Positions 32,524 through 43,922 of a stretch of DNA of 64,000 nucleotides are shown piece by piece (position 1 is the stretch's first letter; every line of letters begins with the position of its first letter). Location of the stretch: NCBI GenBank assembly GCA_963920635.1, contig OY987302.1, positions 37,761,500 through 37,825,499 on the forward strand, read 5' to 3'. Below the pieces are notes generated by a model. That model was not told the DNA's origin, did no database searches, and was given only the letters and a program-made list of their open reading frames with translations. Made by a program: the position numbers and the translations under genes. The DNA is from Pseudeuparius sepicola (taxonomy: Eukaryota > Arthropoda > Insecta > Coleoptera > Anthribidae).

Positions 32524-32836
32524 CAGGGTATTTTTCTCTGAACCGTCTCAAAATGCTGAATTTTTATGAACCTTTATACGGGTCATGAGTGCTGTGCAAT
32601 TTTTTAAAAAATCTTAATATACACAAGAATAATTTTATTTTTTTACAAAATGCCAACCAACAAATAAAAAACAATTTAAATTATTGGACAAATTTAAATT
32701 ATTTTCATCAAAGCCTTAACTGATATGGACTTACTAACTGGGAGGCTTCTCTATTTTTTAGACTTAGTTCGTTTATAGTGTCTATAAAGTTTCAAAAAAT
32801 TCAGCATTTTGAGTTGGCACAGAGAAGAACACCTTG
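32524..32836. mobile_element. 313-bp MITE with CAGGGT ends
   Basis: Ends CAGGGTATTTTTCTCTGAACC and the complement of CAAGGTGTTCTTCTCTG, with inverted repeats of about 55 bp including caaaatgctgaatttt. TA flanks it on both sides (32522-32523 and 32837-32838). It contributes the first 20 or so codons of a long plus-strand frame that begins at 32778; those codons are not part of the CR1 protein. Confidence 0.85.
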
Positions 32837-32839
32837 TAT

Positions 32840-33281
32840 ATATTTTTTTACAACAAATATTGATGATATGGTCAGTTTTTGGAATACTAACTTAATATGG
32901 GTTTTTGACTTACATGCGCCTCTAAAAACATCTAGAATTATTAAACCAATGGCACCTTGGCTTTCTGAAAATTTGAAACTAATGAGTAAGTTGAAAAATC
33001 AAGCTTACCATCGTTACAAGGTGAGTAAAAATGAACTTGCATATGTGGAGTATAAAGAAATGCGAAATTTCGTTAACAGTTGTGTTAAGGCTGCAAAGCG
33101 GGCATATCTTACGCACAAATTTAAATCGGATAGTAAGTGCTTTTGGAAAACCTTAAAATTGCTGAATGTAGCGAGAAGAAATGACATAGTTAAAAATGAA
33201 GATCCTGGTGAGTTATCCACCTTTTTCGAGAATTCTGTTCCAGTATCCCCTGCTACTAATGACAACTTTTTCCACATCTAA
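32840..33281 (+). pseudogene. CR1-like ORF2 linker between endonuclease and RT
   Basis: The text FDLHAPLKTSRIIKPMAPWL, then LKNQAYHRYKVS and the tail EDPGELSTFFENSVP, is the typical region preceding RT in CR1/Jockey-type ORF2. The upstream apurinic-like endonuclease is absent. The frame stops at 33281 after a shift. Confidence 0.8.
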
Positions 33282-33359
33282 GTGCATACATGACATACAT
33301 CGTAAATACTTGTCTAAGAAAGGGGGAATTTCCACAATGTTGGAAAAAATGCAGATATA

Positions 33360-33695
33360 TTTCCAGTTCCCAAGGTCACTAGTCCTCAGTGTGTTAGTGA
33401 TTATCGACCGGTGAGCCTTTTACCCACTATATCTAATGTAGTTGAAAGGATTGTTTACGATCAGCTGTTGACATACGTGGAAGAGATGAACATTATACCT
33501 CGCGGCCAGTCAGGGTTTAGGGGAAGGCATAGTATGGCAACTGCACTGTTGCACGTTGTGGACGACATTTTTACATCGTGCGATTAGGGATTGAACGTGT
33601 GCCTTATTTTACTGGATTTTAGTAAGGCCTTCGATACTTTAAATCATGGTACTCTATTGAAGAAACTGAACTATTTTGGGTTTGAAGTTTTTTGA
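33360..33695 (+). pseudogene. CR1-like RT, first part
   Basis: SDYRPVSLLPTISNVVERIV, PRGQSGFRGRHSMATALL and the motif A segment LILLDFSKAFDTLNHGTLL are all present. A TAG at 33585-33587 interrupts the frame between the fingers and motif A, and the frame shifts near 33692. Motif A keeps its catalytic Asp. Confidence 0.85.
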
Positions 33696-34362
33696 GAGCT
33701 ATTTACATGGCAGGCAACAAAGAGTGAAAATAGGTGGTAACAAGTCCAGTTATAAAGAGTTGGTTCGTGGCGAGCTTCAGGGCAGCATCTTGGGTCCTGT
33801 TTTGTTTTCTATTTATACTGCCGATTTGGCTGCTAGCTTAAAATTTTGTAATATACATCAGTATGCCGATGACACGCAGATATATTGCGCTTTTCCAGGT
33901 TCTTCTTATTTCCTTGCGGGTCTACGTATTAATGAGGATTTGGCTTCTATTTCAAAGGCTGTCACAGCTCATGATTTGATTTTAAACGAGTGTAAGACTC
34001 GAGTTTTGATTTTTGGGAATGGTAATAAGGATATAACAAATGATCCTAATTTTGTCATAGAGTTGAAGGGAGTGAGGGTGCAGTTCTCTGAAAACAGCAA
34101 GAATTTGGGTGTCCATTTGGATACAGACATGCGATTTCAAGAGCATGTTTCCTCAATAGTGAAAAAATCAATTGGTAAACTCAAGTTATTATACGTACAC
34201 AAAGATATTCTTGACCCAAATATCAGGCATAGGCTTTGTGAGTCGATGGTTTTGTCACATATCGACTACTGCCTCACCTTGTACCTTGTACATAGACACC
34301 AAGTGGTTGTCATTACAAGAGAGATATGTGTATCACATGTCTTGTCTGGTTTTCAAGATTAA
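33690..34362 (+). pseudogene. CR1-like RT, second part
   Basis: SYLHGRQQRVKIGG, then motif B (GELQGSILGPVLFSIYTADL), the catalytic motif C HQYADDTQIY with both aspartates, and the thumb segment NLGVHLDTDMRFQEHV. Compared with related elements the RVPQGS-type motif reads ELQGS. The frame ends at 34362 in a shift. It would be active only in the intact element. Confidence 0.88.
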
Positions 34363-34609
34363 TAAACATAAAACACCTGTTTATCTCTATGAAAAGTTGG
34401 TCCACCGGTATGATGTGCATCTGATTAATACGAGTCATCGGGGGTTGTATGAGCTGCCCAGGCATCACACAGCAAAATTTGAAAGAAGCTTCATTTATAA
34501 CGCGGTGAAGATTTACAACTCCCTGCCATTATTGATCAAACAATCGTCGTCATTCCGTTCTTTTCGTAAACAGATGAGAGTCCACCTTTTAAATAGTAGA
34601 AATAATTGA
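34290..34609 (+). pseudogene. CR1-like ORF2 C-terminus
   Basis: SLQERYVYHMSCLVFKINKH, then SHRGLYELPRHHTAKFERSF and NAVKIYNSLPLLIKQSSSF. This is the conserved tail of CR1/Jockey-type ORF2 (ERSF..A...YNSLP). It ends at the natural stop 34607-34609. The same tail is seen in the copy at 43139-43400. Confidence 0.85.
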
Positions 34610-35241
34610 GCCTTCTAAATAATAAATAATTATTAGCCTTGTTATTTTATATACAAATATTTGAACATATTATTATTGTATACTTAACTGGATGTGCTAC
34701 TGTTGATGTTATTTTTCTTGCTTTTTTCCTTCCAATTTATATATAGTTGGTTGCATGGAAGAGCAGCGTCGAGCTGAATGTCGCCAACTTGTACTTAGGA
34801 TGTTATGAGTTGTTTTTGTACAATTTCAATAGACACGTTATTATTATTATTATTATTGGATCTTTGCACATCAACACTATGAGTGGTCCTGTTAATCGTT
34901 CGACTGTTTTGAAGTAATTCCATGGCACACTTGACTCGCCAGATGCCTTTAAAATTCCAATTTCGCTCAATGGAACCCCATGTGTATTTTTTATATAAAT
35001 TTTTTATATGGGGGTTTCGGAGTGTCCTAATTAATGCTGTGGTGTCAGATTTTAAATAAAATAATGTCTAATATCTTTTTTTTAAACGCACCCCCTTTAA
35101 AAAATCGCAGTATTCCAGGATTTCGCGCGGCAAGGTCAAACCAATACTTCGCAAATGACGACCTTTCAGGGATATATCTATAAAAAAAATAACCCGTTCA
35201 ATCCTCTCAGACTACTTAGATATTCAGGGGGTGTTAACATA

Positions 35242-35911
35242 CAGGGTGTCCCAGGGTTTTTGATCAGGACTTTGATATTTGGTAGAAAAACTCATTGTAA
35301 GGTGGCTTGCTCATATAAACATAGGACGTCGGACGTCCTAGAGTTCTTCGTTTCTGAGATACAGGGCGTTGTATTTCTCTTTTTGAAACTGAATTATGTC
35401 AAAATAATCAAGTCGCTGAAGTGAAATTCGGCAGTCCTGTGTTTTTGGGTATGGAGAGTAAGCTGAAAATCAATTTCTACGTATCCCACAAAGGGCGCCA
35501 TTTGCGATATTTTTGGATCGTGTTTTACTCGTAATTTTTGTGGTTATCCTTTTGGTCTTGCAGATCCATCATTTTAGTGCTTCTTTTCGTTTGCAACAAA
35601 AGTGGACTCTTGTTTCATATAACGATAAAATCCACCGTTTATGGGTTTAAATTGCCAAAATATGCCCCCAAACAACTGTTAACTGCCAAATTCGAAATAT
35701 AAAATGTTCACCTATCACTTTCAAATGTTTCAGATCACCGTCTGATAAAAAACGAGGGCACCCCGTATATATTATTACTTTTTCTGCAACACCCTTATAA
35801 AATTGAGTTTCACCATAAAAATGCGGCTAATGTCTATAACTTTTATAAGAAACATTTTTTTTCCATCCCGAAAAATAAGGAAGTGGTGTTAATTTTCGGT
35901 GGAACACCCTG
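35242..35911. mobile_element. Probable CAGGGTG-type element, 670 bp
   Basis: Preceded by TA, it starts CAGGGTGTCCCAGGG and a candidate right end is ggaacaccctg at 35911. The ends share only the outer eight bases or so and the right flank is TG, so the right border is uncertain. It truncates the inverted-repeat element on its left. Confidence 0.4.
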
Positions 35912-36640
35912 TGCACTATCGTCCACGCTTGCGGTTTATTAGAGGGACAACACGATAACAATTTTCACTCTTCGACAAGATAAAACGTTTTTACTACTAA
36001 AAAATAATAAATTATTGTTTCTAAAGGAAATTGTTTACTTAACGTTATAAAGGTTATTCGAAAATAGTGAAGACGTTATTTTATATTCAACTACTCTTAT
36101 TTTTATTTTTGAAATACATTTTTAGCATTCCATGCAGATGTGAATTTATCATTTGACAAAATTTATCAAAAATTAAAATTTGCAGCTTGGTTATTTTTAG
36201 AGATAACTGTATAAAGCTATATACGGCTGGAATTAGGAGAATAAAAGGAACCTAAACAATTCAAAGAAACGAGAACCGAATTTGTTTATTACTCCCCGTA
36301 TATTCATTACTTATATTGCCTGTTAAAATTCAACTCCAAAATTTTTTGGAAAAGGTTTTTTGAACAACTTCTTAACAACATGTGATCAATTTCACACTCT
36401 TAACTGCGTTAGGTAGATCCGCACAAGTCAATTGTCATCGAACTGGCACCGTTTCCTTTGCCGTTTCTTTCGACTGGCTTGAAGACCCCCCACCACGAAA
36501 AAATAGTCGGAGTAGGAGCTCTTCAGTATAGTCTTCTCGGTTGTAAAGAAAATGGCAAATATACGTAGATGTGGGAGCAGAACAAATAATTTCCTTTTAT
36601 AAGAACTTCAACCGTGAGACATAATACGTATTGTATATCT
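35912..36640. other. Non-coding stretch
   Basis: I see no gene or bounded repeat. Confidence 0.5.
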
Positions 36641-36935
36641 GTTACGGTTAAAGTGTTTACTTGGCTAGTTTATAGACCAGCTGGATAGTATACAAACTAT
36701 CCAAATGTCTGGTTATTTTGATGGAAAAATCATCTTTTCACTAAAATAGCCGCGAATATTGGTTGGTTTGTATACTATCCAGCTAGTTTACAAACTATAT
36801 AAGATTTGTCGCTAAAGTACAAACCACAAGAAAATTACACACATTAACCGGAGTTTTTGGCTATTTTACAAACTATCCACAGTATATTGATGAGTTTCCG
36901 GGTTGTTATGCCGTGGTCTGTGCAGAAATTGTTCA

Positions 36936-36970
36936 GACGTTTCGCCGGTCGTAGCTGCCGGCATCTTCAG
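36936..36970 (-). ncRNA. Hammerhead-like motif, left copy
   Basis: Inverted copy of the motif at 37686-37720: CTGAAGA, GCCGG/CCGGC hairpin, GAAACGTC on the minus strand. Confidence 0.5.
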
Positions 36971-36975
36971 TAATT

Positions 36976-37340
36976 CTACTCCGATTGTGGAGAGGTGACT
37001 GACGTTATTGGGTGATTCCTATCTGGCTGTCGAGAGGTGACTAATGTCAACTGCGATCTGGTAACTCTTCTTATACCAGGACTTGTTCGTGTAGACTGAG
37101 ATTGAATTGTTGGAGGGAACGTATTGGTGGGGGCGATATAGAGGGGGGCAGAGCCGGAGGCGACCGCATCATTACCGTTAGCCAAGCCGAGGTCATTCAG
37201 CGAAGTGGAGGTAGTGGGATCCGCGGCTGAAATGGGCAGCGTAATAGTGGGGGTGTTGCAAGTGGCAGCGTCTATTCTCCGTTCTTGTTTGTTTCTCAGG
37301 ACTGGTTTCCACGCCCTGCTGACTCGGAATCCGTCTTCTT
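36976..37340 (-). pseudogene. Penelope-like protein C-terminal tail, left copy
   Basis: The minus-strand frame reads DNKEDGFRVSRAWKPVL, which resembles the end of the GIY-YIG region of Penelope-like proteins (EDG-x-x-S-x-x-W-x-P), followed by a Thr/Ser/Pro-rich tail (ATCNTPTITLPISAADPT) ending at 36976. It is almost identical to the right copy, with a three-residue difference. It is 5'-truncated and not functional by itself. Confidence 0.6.
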
Positions 37341-37680
37341 TATTGTCCTCAGAAACAAACAAGAACGGAGAATAGACGCTGCCACTTGCAACACCCCCAC
37401 TATTACGCTGCCCATTTCAGCCGCGGATCCCACTACCTCCACTATCTCCACTTCGCTGAATGACCTCGGCTTGGCTAACGGTAATGATGCGGTCGCCTCC
37501 GGCTCTGCCCCCCTCTATATCGCCCCCACCAATACGTTCCCTCCAACAATTCAATCTCAGTCTACACGAACAAGTCCTGGTATAAGAAGAGTTACCAGAT
37601 CGCAGTTGACATTAGTCACCTCTCGACAGCCAGATAGGAATCACCAAATAACGTCAGTCACCTCTCCACAACCGGAGTAG
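37340..37680 (+). pseudogene. Penelope-like protein C-terminal tail, right copy
   Basis: Same tail as the left copy in the opposite orientation, including LRNKQERRIDAATCNTP and SLNDLGLANGNDAVASG, ending at the stop 37678-37680, six bases before the hammerhead-like motif. The tail is low in complexity, rich in Thr, Ser and Pro. The first codons of the longer frame that starts at 37285 read the complementary strand of the other copy and are not real coding. Confidence 0.6.
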
Positions 37681-37685
37681 AATTA

Positions 37686-37720
37686 CTGAAGATGCCGGCA
37701 GCTACGACCGGCGAAACGTC
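37686..37720 (+). ncRNA. Hammerhead-like motif, right copy
   Basis: CTGAAGA (37686-37692), hairpin GCCGG (37694-37698) with CCGGC (37708-37712), GAAA (37713-37716) and then CGTC with candidate cleavage after C37720. Stem III would be the two-pair ACGT found in Penelope-element hammerheads. Sequence before and after can pair partly (AGAATT with AATTTCT) as stem I. One unpaired base precedes stem II. Confidence 0.55.
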
Positions 37721-38378
37721 TGAACAATTTCTGCACAGACCACGGCATAACAACCCGGAAACTCATCAATATATTAATAACGGTCGTGAAAGCTTAAAAA
37801 CAACAGTATCCACAGTAGTTGGATAAAGTGTGAACTTAATATTGCTAGTAATACATAATAACCAACTCGTTGGTTAGTATGTAAACTAACCAATTTTCTT
37901 TGGTTAATTTGTTAGAGGTTATGTTTATGGCAAGTGAGTGCTGTAATTGTGTCTTATGAAATTTGTGTATTTGATTATTAAAAATGAATCAACAGCAACA
38001 ATTTGAAAACCTACTTTTGGAAATTTACAAAATTCGAAATTAGCGAATGACAATGATTACAGTGAACTTTTACAACTTATTTTTTTACAAAGAATTATTT
38101 TACTATAGAAAACTAAATTAAGCAAAGGGAATTGGTTAGTTTACATACTAACCAACGAGTTGGCTATTATGTATTACTAGCAATATTAAGTTCACACTTT
38201 AACCAACTACTGTGGATAGTTTGTAAACTAGCCAAAAACGTCGGTTAATTTGTGTAATTTTCTTGTGGTTGATGATGATGATGATTTTCCATCAAAATAA
38301 CCAGACATTTGGATAGTTTGTATACTATCCAGCTAGTCTATAAACTAGCCAAGTAAACACTTTAACCGTAACATATCT

Positions 38379-39289
38379 ACCTTTTGCATTCATTATGCAT
38401 CAAATCTCATCCAACATTATTTAACCCCACAGGTTAATGAATATCACAATTCCGATGACGATGTAAGTATAATTGATCGTTGCATAATTTTTTTTAAGGT
38501 TGATTAATAACTTACCCCATTGTCAGTATCGTTTTGCCCCTTTAAAATTTTGACATAGAAATGTATTAAGGCACAATATGTTTAGCGCAGTTTCTCTGTA
38601 TAAATTTAGGAAGAAAATGCAAGCCGTTTAAACGGTGTTCGGTATACATTACAATATGTTTCATTGCTATTAAAACTTTGTTGCTGCTTTATATTTCAAT
38701 ACAGTATGTTTTAATAATGTTCCAAGTTTGTGTGGCCAAATGTAGTATCTACATCACCGTCAGATCAACAACTTATTCATTCATATTTTCTAGTCCGCAT
38801 CTTATTTATAGGTAACAGTTGCTTCATAACTAAGTAATAATTTGGGTTTCTTATCAGGATATATACATAAATTTTTATAGTTTTTTTAATTTCTGAGAAC
38901 TAATTTGGATAGTTAACTACGGAAATATGTAAATCTTGAGTTTATATTATATTTTCGGTAAAGCATCCGGAAGTCTTGATCGGGGTGATTCGACAATAAA
39001 TTTCACCCAACGATTAAAACGTTGATTACCTAGACTATTAATTCTAATTCGTTGTGTCGTAATTATTATTACACTTTTTAATTCAAATATTAATCACGCT
39101 TGTTAACTTAGATTCAATTATTAGTTGACCATCTATTCTAGTGAAAAAAGTTAAACCCCAAACAAAATAAATAGTACGCAAACTATAAAATTTAATTTAT
39201 TTAAATTAGATGTTCAAGCAAATAGCAGTGTTAGAATTCGTCTTCAGCAATTTGATGTGATAGGATCCTATATACAGGATATTTTTTAG
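38379..39289. other. AT-rich non-coding stretch
   Basis: I see no gene or clear repeat. Confidence 0.5.
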
Positions 39290-39830
39290 GTCTACCAGCG
39301 CCATTTTCTTGCTTATTTTGCTCCCACAAACAAAAACGTAGAGACAAAAACGTGGCAATTTTGGATCACTAGGTGACTCTGAAAAATAAATTGGCCTCCA
39401 TTGCCAACATGTTCCACAATATAAAAAAACTCAAATTGGACAAACTATAGTAGCCATAGCATGTTTATTGTAAGAGAATAAAACTTTTATATTTAAAATT
39501 GATGTAACCGAGAAGGTTTATGCAACCGGGTGTTCAGATAGTTACGTTTTTTTGTAGGGCACAAAATAAGCGAGAAAATCGCTTTAATTCCAAATAAATT
39601 CATAAATTTCATAGCCTCAAGAGAGACGAACACCCTGTGCAACTTTCTGCACAGGGTTGAATAAATATTCTCAGGGCCGTCAATTTTAAATATAAAAGTT
39701 CACTTGTATCTCTTACAATAGACATGCTATTTTAATTTTACAGAATTAGAGTTTTTTTATATTGCCTTACAAACTGCAGTTTGTTTTAGATGTTCAAAAT
39801 TGCCACGTTTTTGTTTCTTACATTTTTTTG
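39290..39830. mobile_element. Foldback repeat, about 0.5 kb
   Basis: caaaaacgtggcaattttg (39345-39363) is inverted exactly at 39795-39813, and further pairs are seen (ataaaaaaactcaaa with tagagtttttttatat; gcatgtttattgtaagag with ctcttacaatagacatgc). The centre holds a small hairpin, acaccctgtgca ... tgcacagggt. It has no coding content. Confidence 0.65.
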
Positions 39831-42800
39831 CAAAAAAATCCGGTGTATTAGTGTTTTTTTAGGCATGTAGATTATAAAGTCAATATAATTTTATTAATTA
39901 ATTAGAGATACGCTTAGATATTTTACACTGGTTTGAATGTTTTTGTGAATATGGTAGGGTTTGTGACAAGAGGTAATTAATAATAAGCAGCATTCACGTA
40001 ATGTGCTTTCGTGAGAGAGAAGTGGCAATTAGATACTTTTACCTCGGCTTAATTGTGACTAGAACCGATTTTTCCGGTGGTTTCTGTTTTGTTTTAGATT
40101 TGTCAAAGGAAGTATTTAAAAAATAATTTTCAAAAAACCTGGAAGATTTCTAAGACCTGGAGATTCCTAAGTTGATATATATATATATTACTGAGTTATT
40201 ACTGAGTAATAGACTAGTATCGTTTATATAGATATTTAACATAAAATAAGAACAACACAGCCTTCAAAATTTTGCAATAATGTAATAATTTTGTTTTAAT
40301 GCGTCAGAGCCGGGCGCGACGTAACCCAAATTCAGGGACGGCTTGGAATGATACTACAAGGGGAATAGTACCTATCAGCCTGCTCGATAATACGTTCTAT
40401 CATAGACAAAGCTGTACATAGACTGTCAAAACCATTCTTGATATTTCCACGAGGCACACCAAATATTTTGCATACAATTTTAAATAAAAACTATTATCTA
40501 GGTATATCTCGACTCGGTATCGAGCCCTGAAAATTGAAAGGCATTACAATTTATCAGATTTAAATTGTTTTAGTTTAAAAATTAAAATTTGAAGGTTGTT
40601 GTGCAGGATTTTTTGCTTCTGACTGTCTCCTTTAATATACCTATGGTATCTACTCTGCTATTCTGCTTCGTTTATTTTATTTATATTATTTAAGGCAAGA
40701 AAACATGAATTTATTTAATTAATAATTTCAAAAATATTGAGACACTTCAACTTATAAATTTATATTATATCAATATCATTAATGATTTTGAGGTCTAGAA
40801 TAATTCAAGTTTGTTAAAATGTCGCCAGATTTTCTTGTCGGGGTAGCCATAAATAAGTTGATGTATTTGCCGGCAGTGAAACCCTCAAAGCTTGGAGCAT
40901 CATTTTCAATTCAGTTACTCATTACCCACAAAGTTTACAATGAACACAAATATTATATTTACAACACGTTAAATATTGAGCACCTGATTTTCCAGTCAAA
41001 AGATATTTAACTAAAAGCTTATTTTTCTAATTTTCTTAACATAAAATAATTATTTTGTGTCATATTATCGATTTTACCTCTAGAAAGAAAATTCCTGTAC
41101 GTCACTAAATTTAATAAGTAGAACTTTTTTCGATTATTTATACCTACAAATTTACAATTATTATCTAAAACTAATTTATATAACAATGTGTGTCCGTATG
41201 ACAAATAGCGTTGGCAGTGTAAATTTTAGAATATAAACCACGCCATACGTACAAACATGTTACTTATATTCGACTCCAGTTCAGTTATTAAACACGCAAT
41301 CATTAATTCCATTATTCCTTAAAACACACTTTTAGTGTAACGATGTTTCAATAATCTGTCATTATCTTCAATAAAAATTAAGCTTTTTTACAATTAATTC
41401 CATTTATAGGCTGAAAATCCGAATTGGCGTGATATTTCTATTGTGTATAATCTACTATTATACTCGTGGTCGAACATTTTATTCAATACCTACAAAAATG
41501 AGAGCTCAGTAATCTTTTTGTATAATGCACTGACATATATATCAAAGAAATACGAAGTTTCTTTAAGCTTTTAGAATGCGTTATGTAACTAAGAGCATCT
41601 ATGTATCCTTTTTAAATTGTAAAATATCTAGATTAAAATTGTTATTAAAAAAAAGTCATATTTTTACGATTGGCGCTTACAATAATTGCTCATATTAACT
41701 GGAATTTCGATCTACATATATAACAATAACAATAGTAATAATAATAACGTCATGAAAATATTGAGTAATGACGTGAACCGTTGATTGAGAAATAGAAACA
41801 GAAACATAATCTTATATTACATTAAATTGTCACTACCAGCACTGTCTTGTACAGAAGTCAATAGGTACTTGTATGTCGTTGGGGTATTTAATAAGGATGA
41901 AGGTAATTCATAAGGAGATTGCCCCAATAATTATATTTAGATCGAACCTTGCTTGGGCCTTACATTTCGGCCTGGTAAAGGTATGAAATTCTAGGTCATA
42001 AATTCTCAACTGTATAACGCCTCGAGATCTAGGTGTTTTGAGTCAGTTATATTCATAATTAATGTTGTTCTTTAAAATATTTGGTATTCTCGTCTGTGTA
42101 TTTTACTCTTAGTTTATTTTCCAGATTTGTTATCCGACATTATATGCTCTGTCCAATAGTATCCACGTGAGTCGGCAAAGACTTCGTTAATATACATACA
42201 ATACTATACTAAAATCAAGTAACTCTAGCCTAGCGTCTAGCAACAGGGATGTACTCTATCGCAAAAGCGTATTTATGCGGTTTTATCTTGTTATTTTCAG
42301 CTATTTAGACACTGCCACAAATAATTTTATCGATGTTTTGACTCATTTTAATTAAGCCAATAAATTTTTTCCGAAATATTTTGACGTAAACAATTGTAAA
42401 AGTACAATTAAATAAAGGTCGTGCCTCATTGTGCGGCTCTGGCGAAAATCTCAACGCACACGTTCTTGTTTACATCAGGCGTAAGAGTTATTTGATTTTA
42501 GTATAGATACTCCAGAAGGATTTTACAAGAGAAATGCCGATGTGCTTTGATTTTAACTTGTCCCAGTTTAATAAAAGTTGTCAAATCGACAACATAGTTT
42601 TTATTTTAAGTGGAGTTCGTGTTAATTATCCTGCACCAACAAACTCCATAGGCCCACTTCTTTATCTTTTGTAAAGTAGCTACACTAAAATTAAACTCTG
42701 TAACTCGCTTGTTCTATCATATATTTCCTACTGTCACAGAATAAATAGCTTTGCAACAGAAGCCTCCTTACGGACATGTGTCAGAAATAAGCGAGTCTCC

Positions 42801-42950
42801 ATTTCGATTTACAGAAAGGCAGACAGTATTTTAAGCGTTAATTTGGTTCTAATACAATCTCTTCGCTATGTAGATTAATGTACAAACAATCAAATAAAAT
42901 GCACATTATTCATGTATTCAAAAGATATTTCGCTAAAAAGCGAGTCTCCT
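39831..42950. other. AT-rich non-coding stretch
   Basis: No gene was found; short frames such as 40819 and 41019 have no recognisable features. Nothing repeated stands out apart from short AT runs (about 40177-40190). Confidence 0.5.
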
Positions 42951-42951
42951 T

Positions 42952-43605
42952 TTGACACATGTCGCTAAGGAATTGTCTTTATTACTCGTTAGTCTGTGCT
43001 ACTGTGTTTTAGTCTTCTGGCCAACTTTAGTCAACGCACAAAGCAACAAATTTACTCTGCAGAAAATTCAAAATTATTGCATTCGTTTTTCGTTTAACTT
43101 GCGGAAATACGGTTATGTATCTGGAAAATATACTGATACTGGTTGGCTGAGACTGGATCAAAGATATTTGTTGCGACTGACATGCCTGGTCTATAAAATT
43201 AATATGCTAAGAACCCCACCATATTTGCATTCTAAGTTGAGGAAGCTATGCGACCTCCACAATCGTTCCATGAGAAACTCATCCCTCTATATAATTCCTA
43301 AACACTCCACCCACTACCGATAGTCATTTTCCTATTCGGCTGCCAGGCTCTTTAATAATATCCCATTAGACATCAAAGATTCATCAAATATTGATAATAT
43401 CAAAATGAAAAATATAAAAGTCACATACAAGATGGAAACATATTTAGTACTTAATATTACGTAATATTTGTTTTTTGTAATATTATTAGATATTTTTGTG
43501 TTAAACGATGGTTGCGTGGAAGAGCACGTATTATGTGAACGCCAATGTATTTTGTAATATTATCTAATGGAGTCAATAAAGCTACTTATTATTATTATTA
43601 TTATT
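42952..43605 (+). mobile_element. CR1/Jockey-like element, 3' fragment
   Basis: Codes for the last part of ORF2: LQKIQNYCIRFSFNLRKYGY, TGWLRLDQRYLLRLTCLVYK, NSSLYIIPKHSTHYR, then after a stop at 43321-43323 SFSYSAARLFNNIPLDIKDS. The 3' untranslated region shares gttgcgtggaagagca with the copy ending at 34860, and the element ends in an ATT-repeat tail (about 43586-43604). It is strongly 5'-truncated. Confidence 0.85.
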
Positions 43606-43607
43606 TT

Positions 43608-43922
43608 GATTTTGAACTTTTTCCATTCTTTAGAAAATAAAAGGGCCCTTTCTGTAGCTTTCGCGTCAGAGTGTTATTAAGGAAACTTGTTCATGATGAA
43701 AACCTGAGTAGGAGGGAACATTTTCTTAAGCCTAGGCCTACTTAGATTTTTTTCCGCTAAAAAACTTAAAGCTTGCAAAAATCGAATTAGGCTTAAATTT
43801 TTGAAATTTTTCACAACTGCCCAGTTTTGCATCGTGAACAAGTTTCCTTAATAACATTTGACGTGAAAGCTACAGAAAGGGCACTTCCTAAAAAAAATGG
43901 AAAAAGGTCAAAAGATCAAATT
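43608..43922. mobile_element. Foldback MITE, about 315 bp
   Basis: The arms 43611-43702 and 43828-43920 are inverted copies (ctttttccatt, ccctttctgtagctttc, gttattaaggaaacttgttc). It follows directly after the ATT tail of the CR1-like copy. No coding content. Confidence 0.75.

Larger units (their letters stand above)
32839..34860 (+). mobile_element. 5'-truncated CR1/Jockey-like non-LTR retrotransposon
   Basis: ORF2 fragments run from the linker after the (missing) endonuclease through RT to the C-terminus, then a short 3' untranslated region and an ATT-repeat tail (about 34838-34857). The tail and the motif ttgcatggaagagca in the 3' untranslated region recur at the second copy (43500-43605), so both belong to one family. 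It inserted near the middle of a palindromic element. Confidence 0.88.
32097..35240. mobile_element. Long inverted-repeat element hosting a MITE and a CR1-like insertion
   Basis: The left arm 32097-32515 (CAGTGTGTCCCG, preceded by TA) is inverted at 34860-35240: ccctgaaaggtcatttgcgaag against its complement near 35150, ccatggaattacttcgaaac against 34913. The right tip is cut at 35240 by the start of another CAGGGTG element. Everything between about 32524 and 34860 is later insertion, so the original element was roughly 0.8 kb and had almost no spacer between its arms. Confidence 0.8.
36885..37806. mobile_element. Penelope-type insertion, 922 bp, two inverted 3' ends
   Basis: Inserted in the element at 36641-38372, with an exact 11-bp target duplication TATCCACAGTA at 36874-36884 and 37807-37817. 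The uninterrupted reading of the target survives inverted at about 38200-38220. The insert is two inverted copies of the same 3' region meeting near 37323, each with a protein tail and a hammerhead-like motif; the right copy is 37 bases longer (acggtcgtgaaagctt end). Inverted partial copies and irregular target duplications are usual for Penelope-like elements. Confidence 0.82.
36641..38372. mobile_element. Non-autonomous TIR element with reiterated AAACTA(A/T/G)CCA motifs
   Basis: Ends GTTACGGTTAAAGTGTTTAC and its exact complement (38353-38372), flanked by ATATCT on both sides (36635-36640 and 38373-38378). A second inverted pair lies inside (37816-37905 and 38125-38215). The whole element is studded with short motifs such as AAACTATCCA, AAACTAACCA and AAACTAGCC, typical of subterminal transposase-binding repeats. 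Without the inserted Penelope segment it is about 0.8 kb. No transposase is present; the superfamily is unknown. Confidence 0.82.

Noticed and set aside
32778..32836. First 20 codons of the frame 32778-33281
   Set aside because: They lie in a MITE with clear TIRs and TA flanks; the CR1 text starts after 32839.
37285..37340. Start of the plus-strand frame 37285-37680 as an N-terminus
   Set aside because: These codons read the complementary strand of the left inverted copy; only the part from about 37340 on is the Penelope tail.
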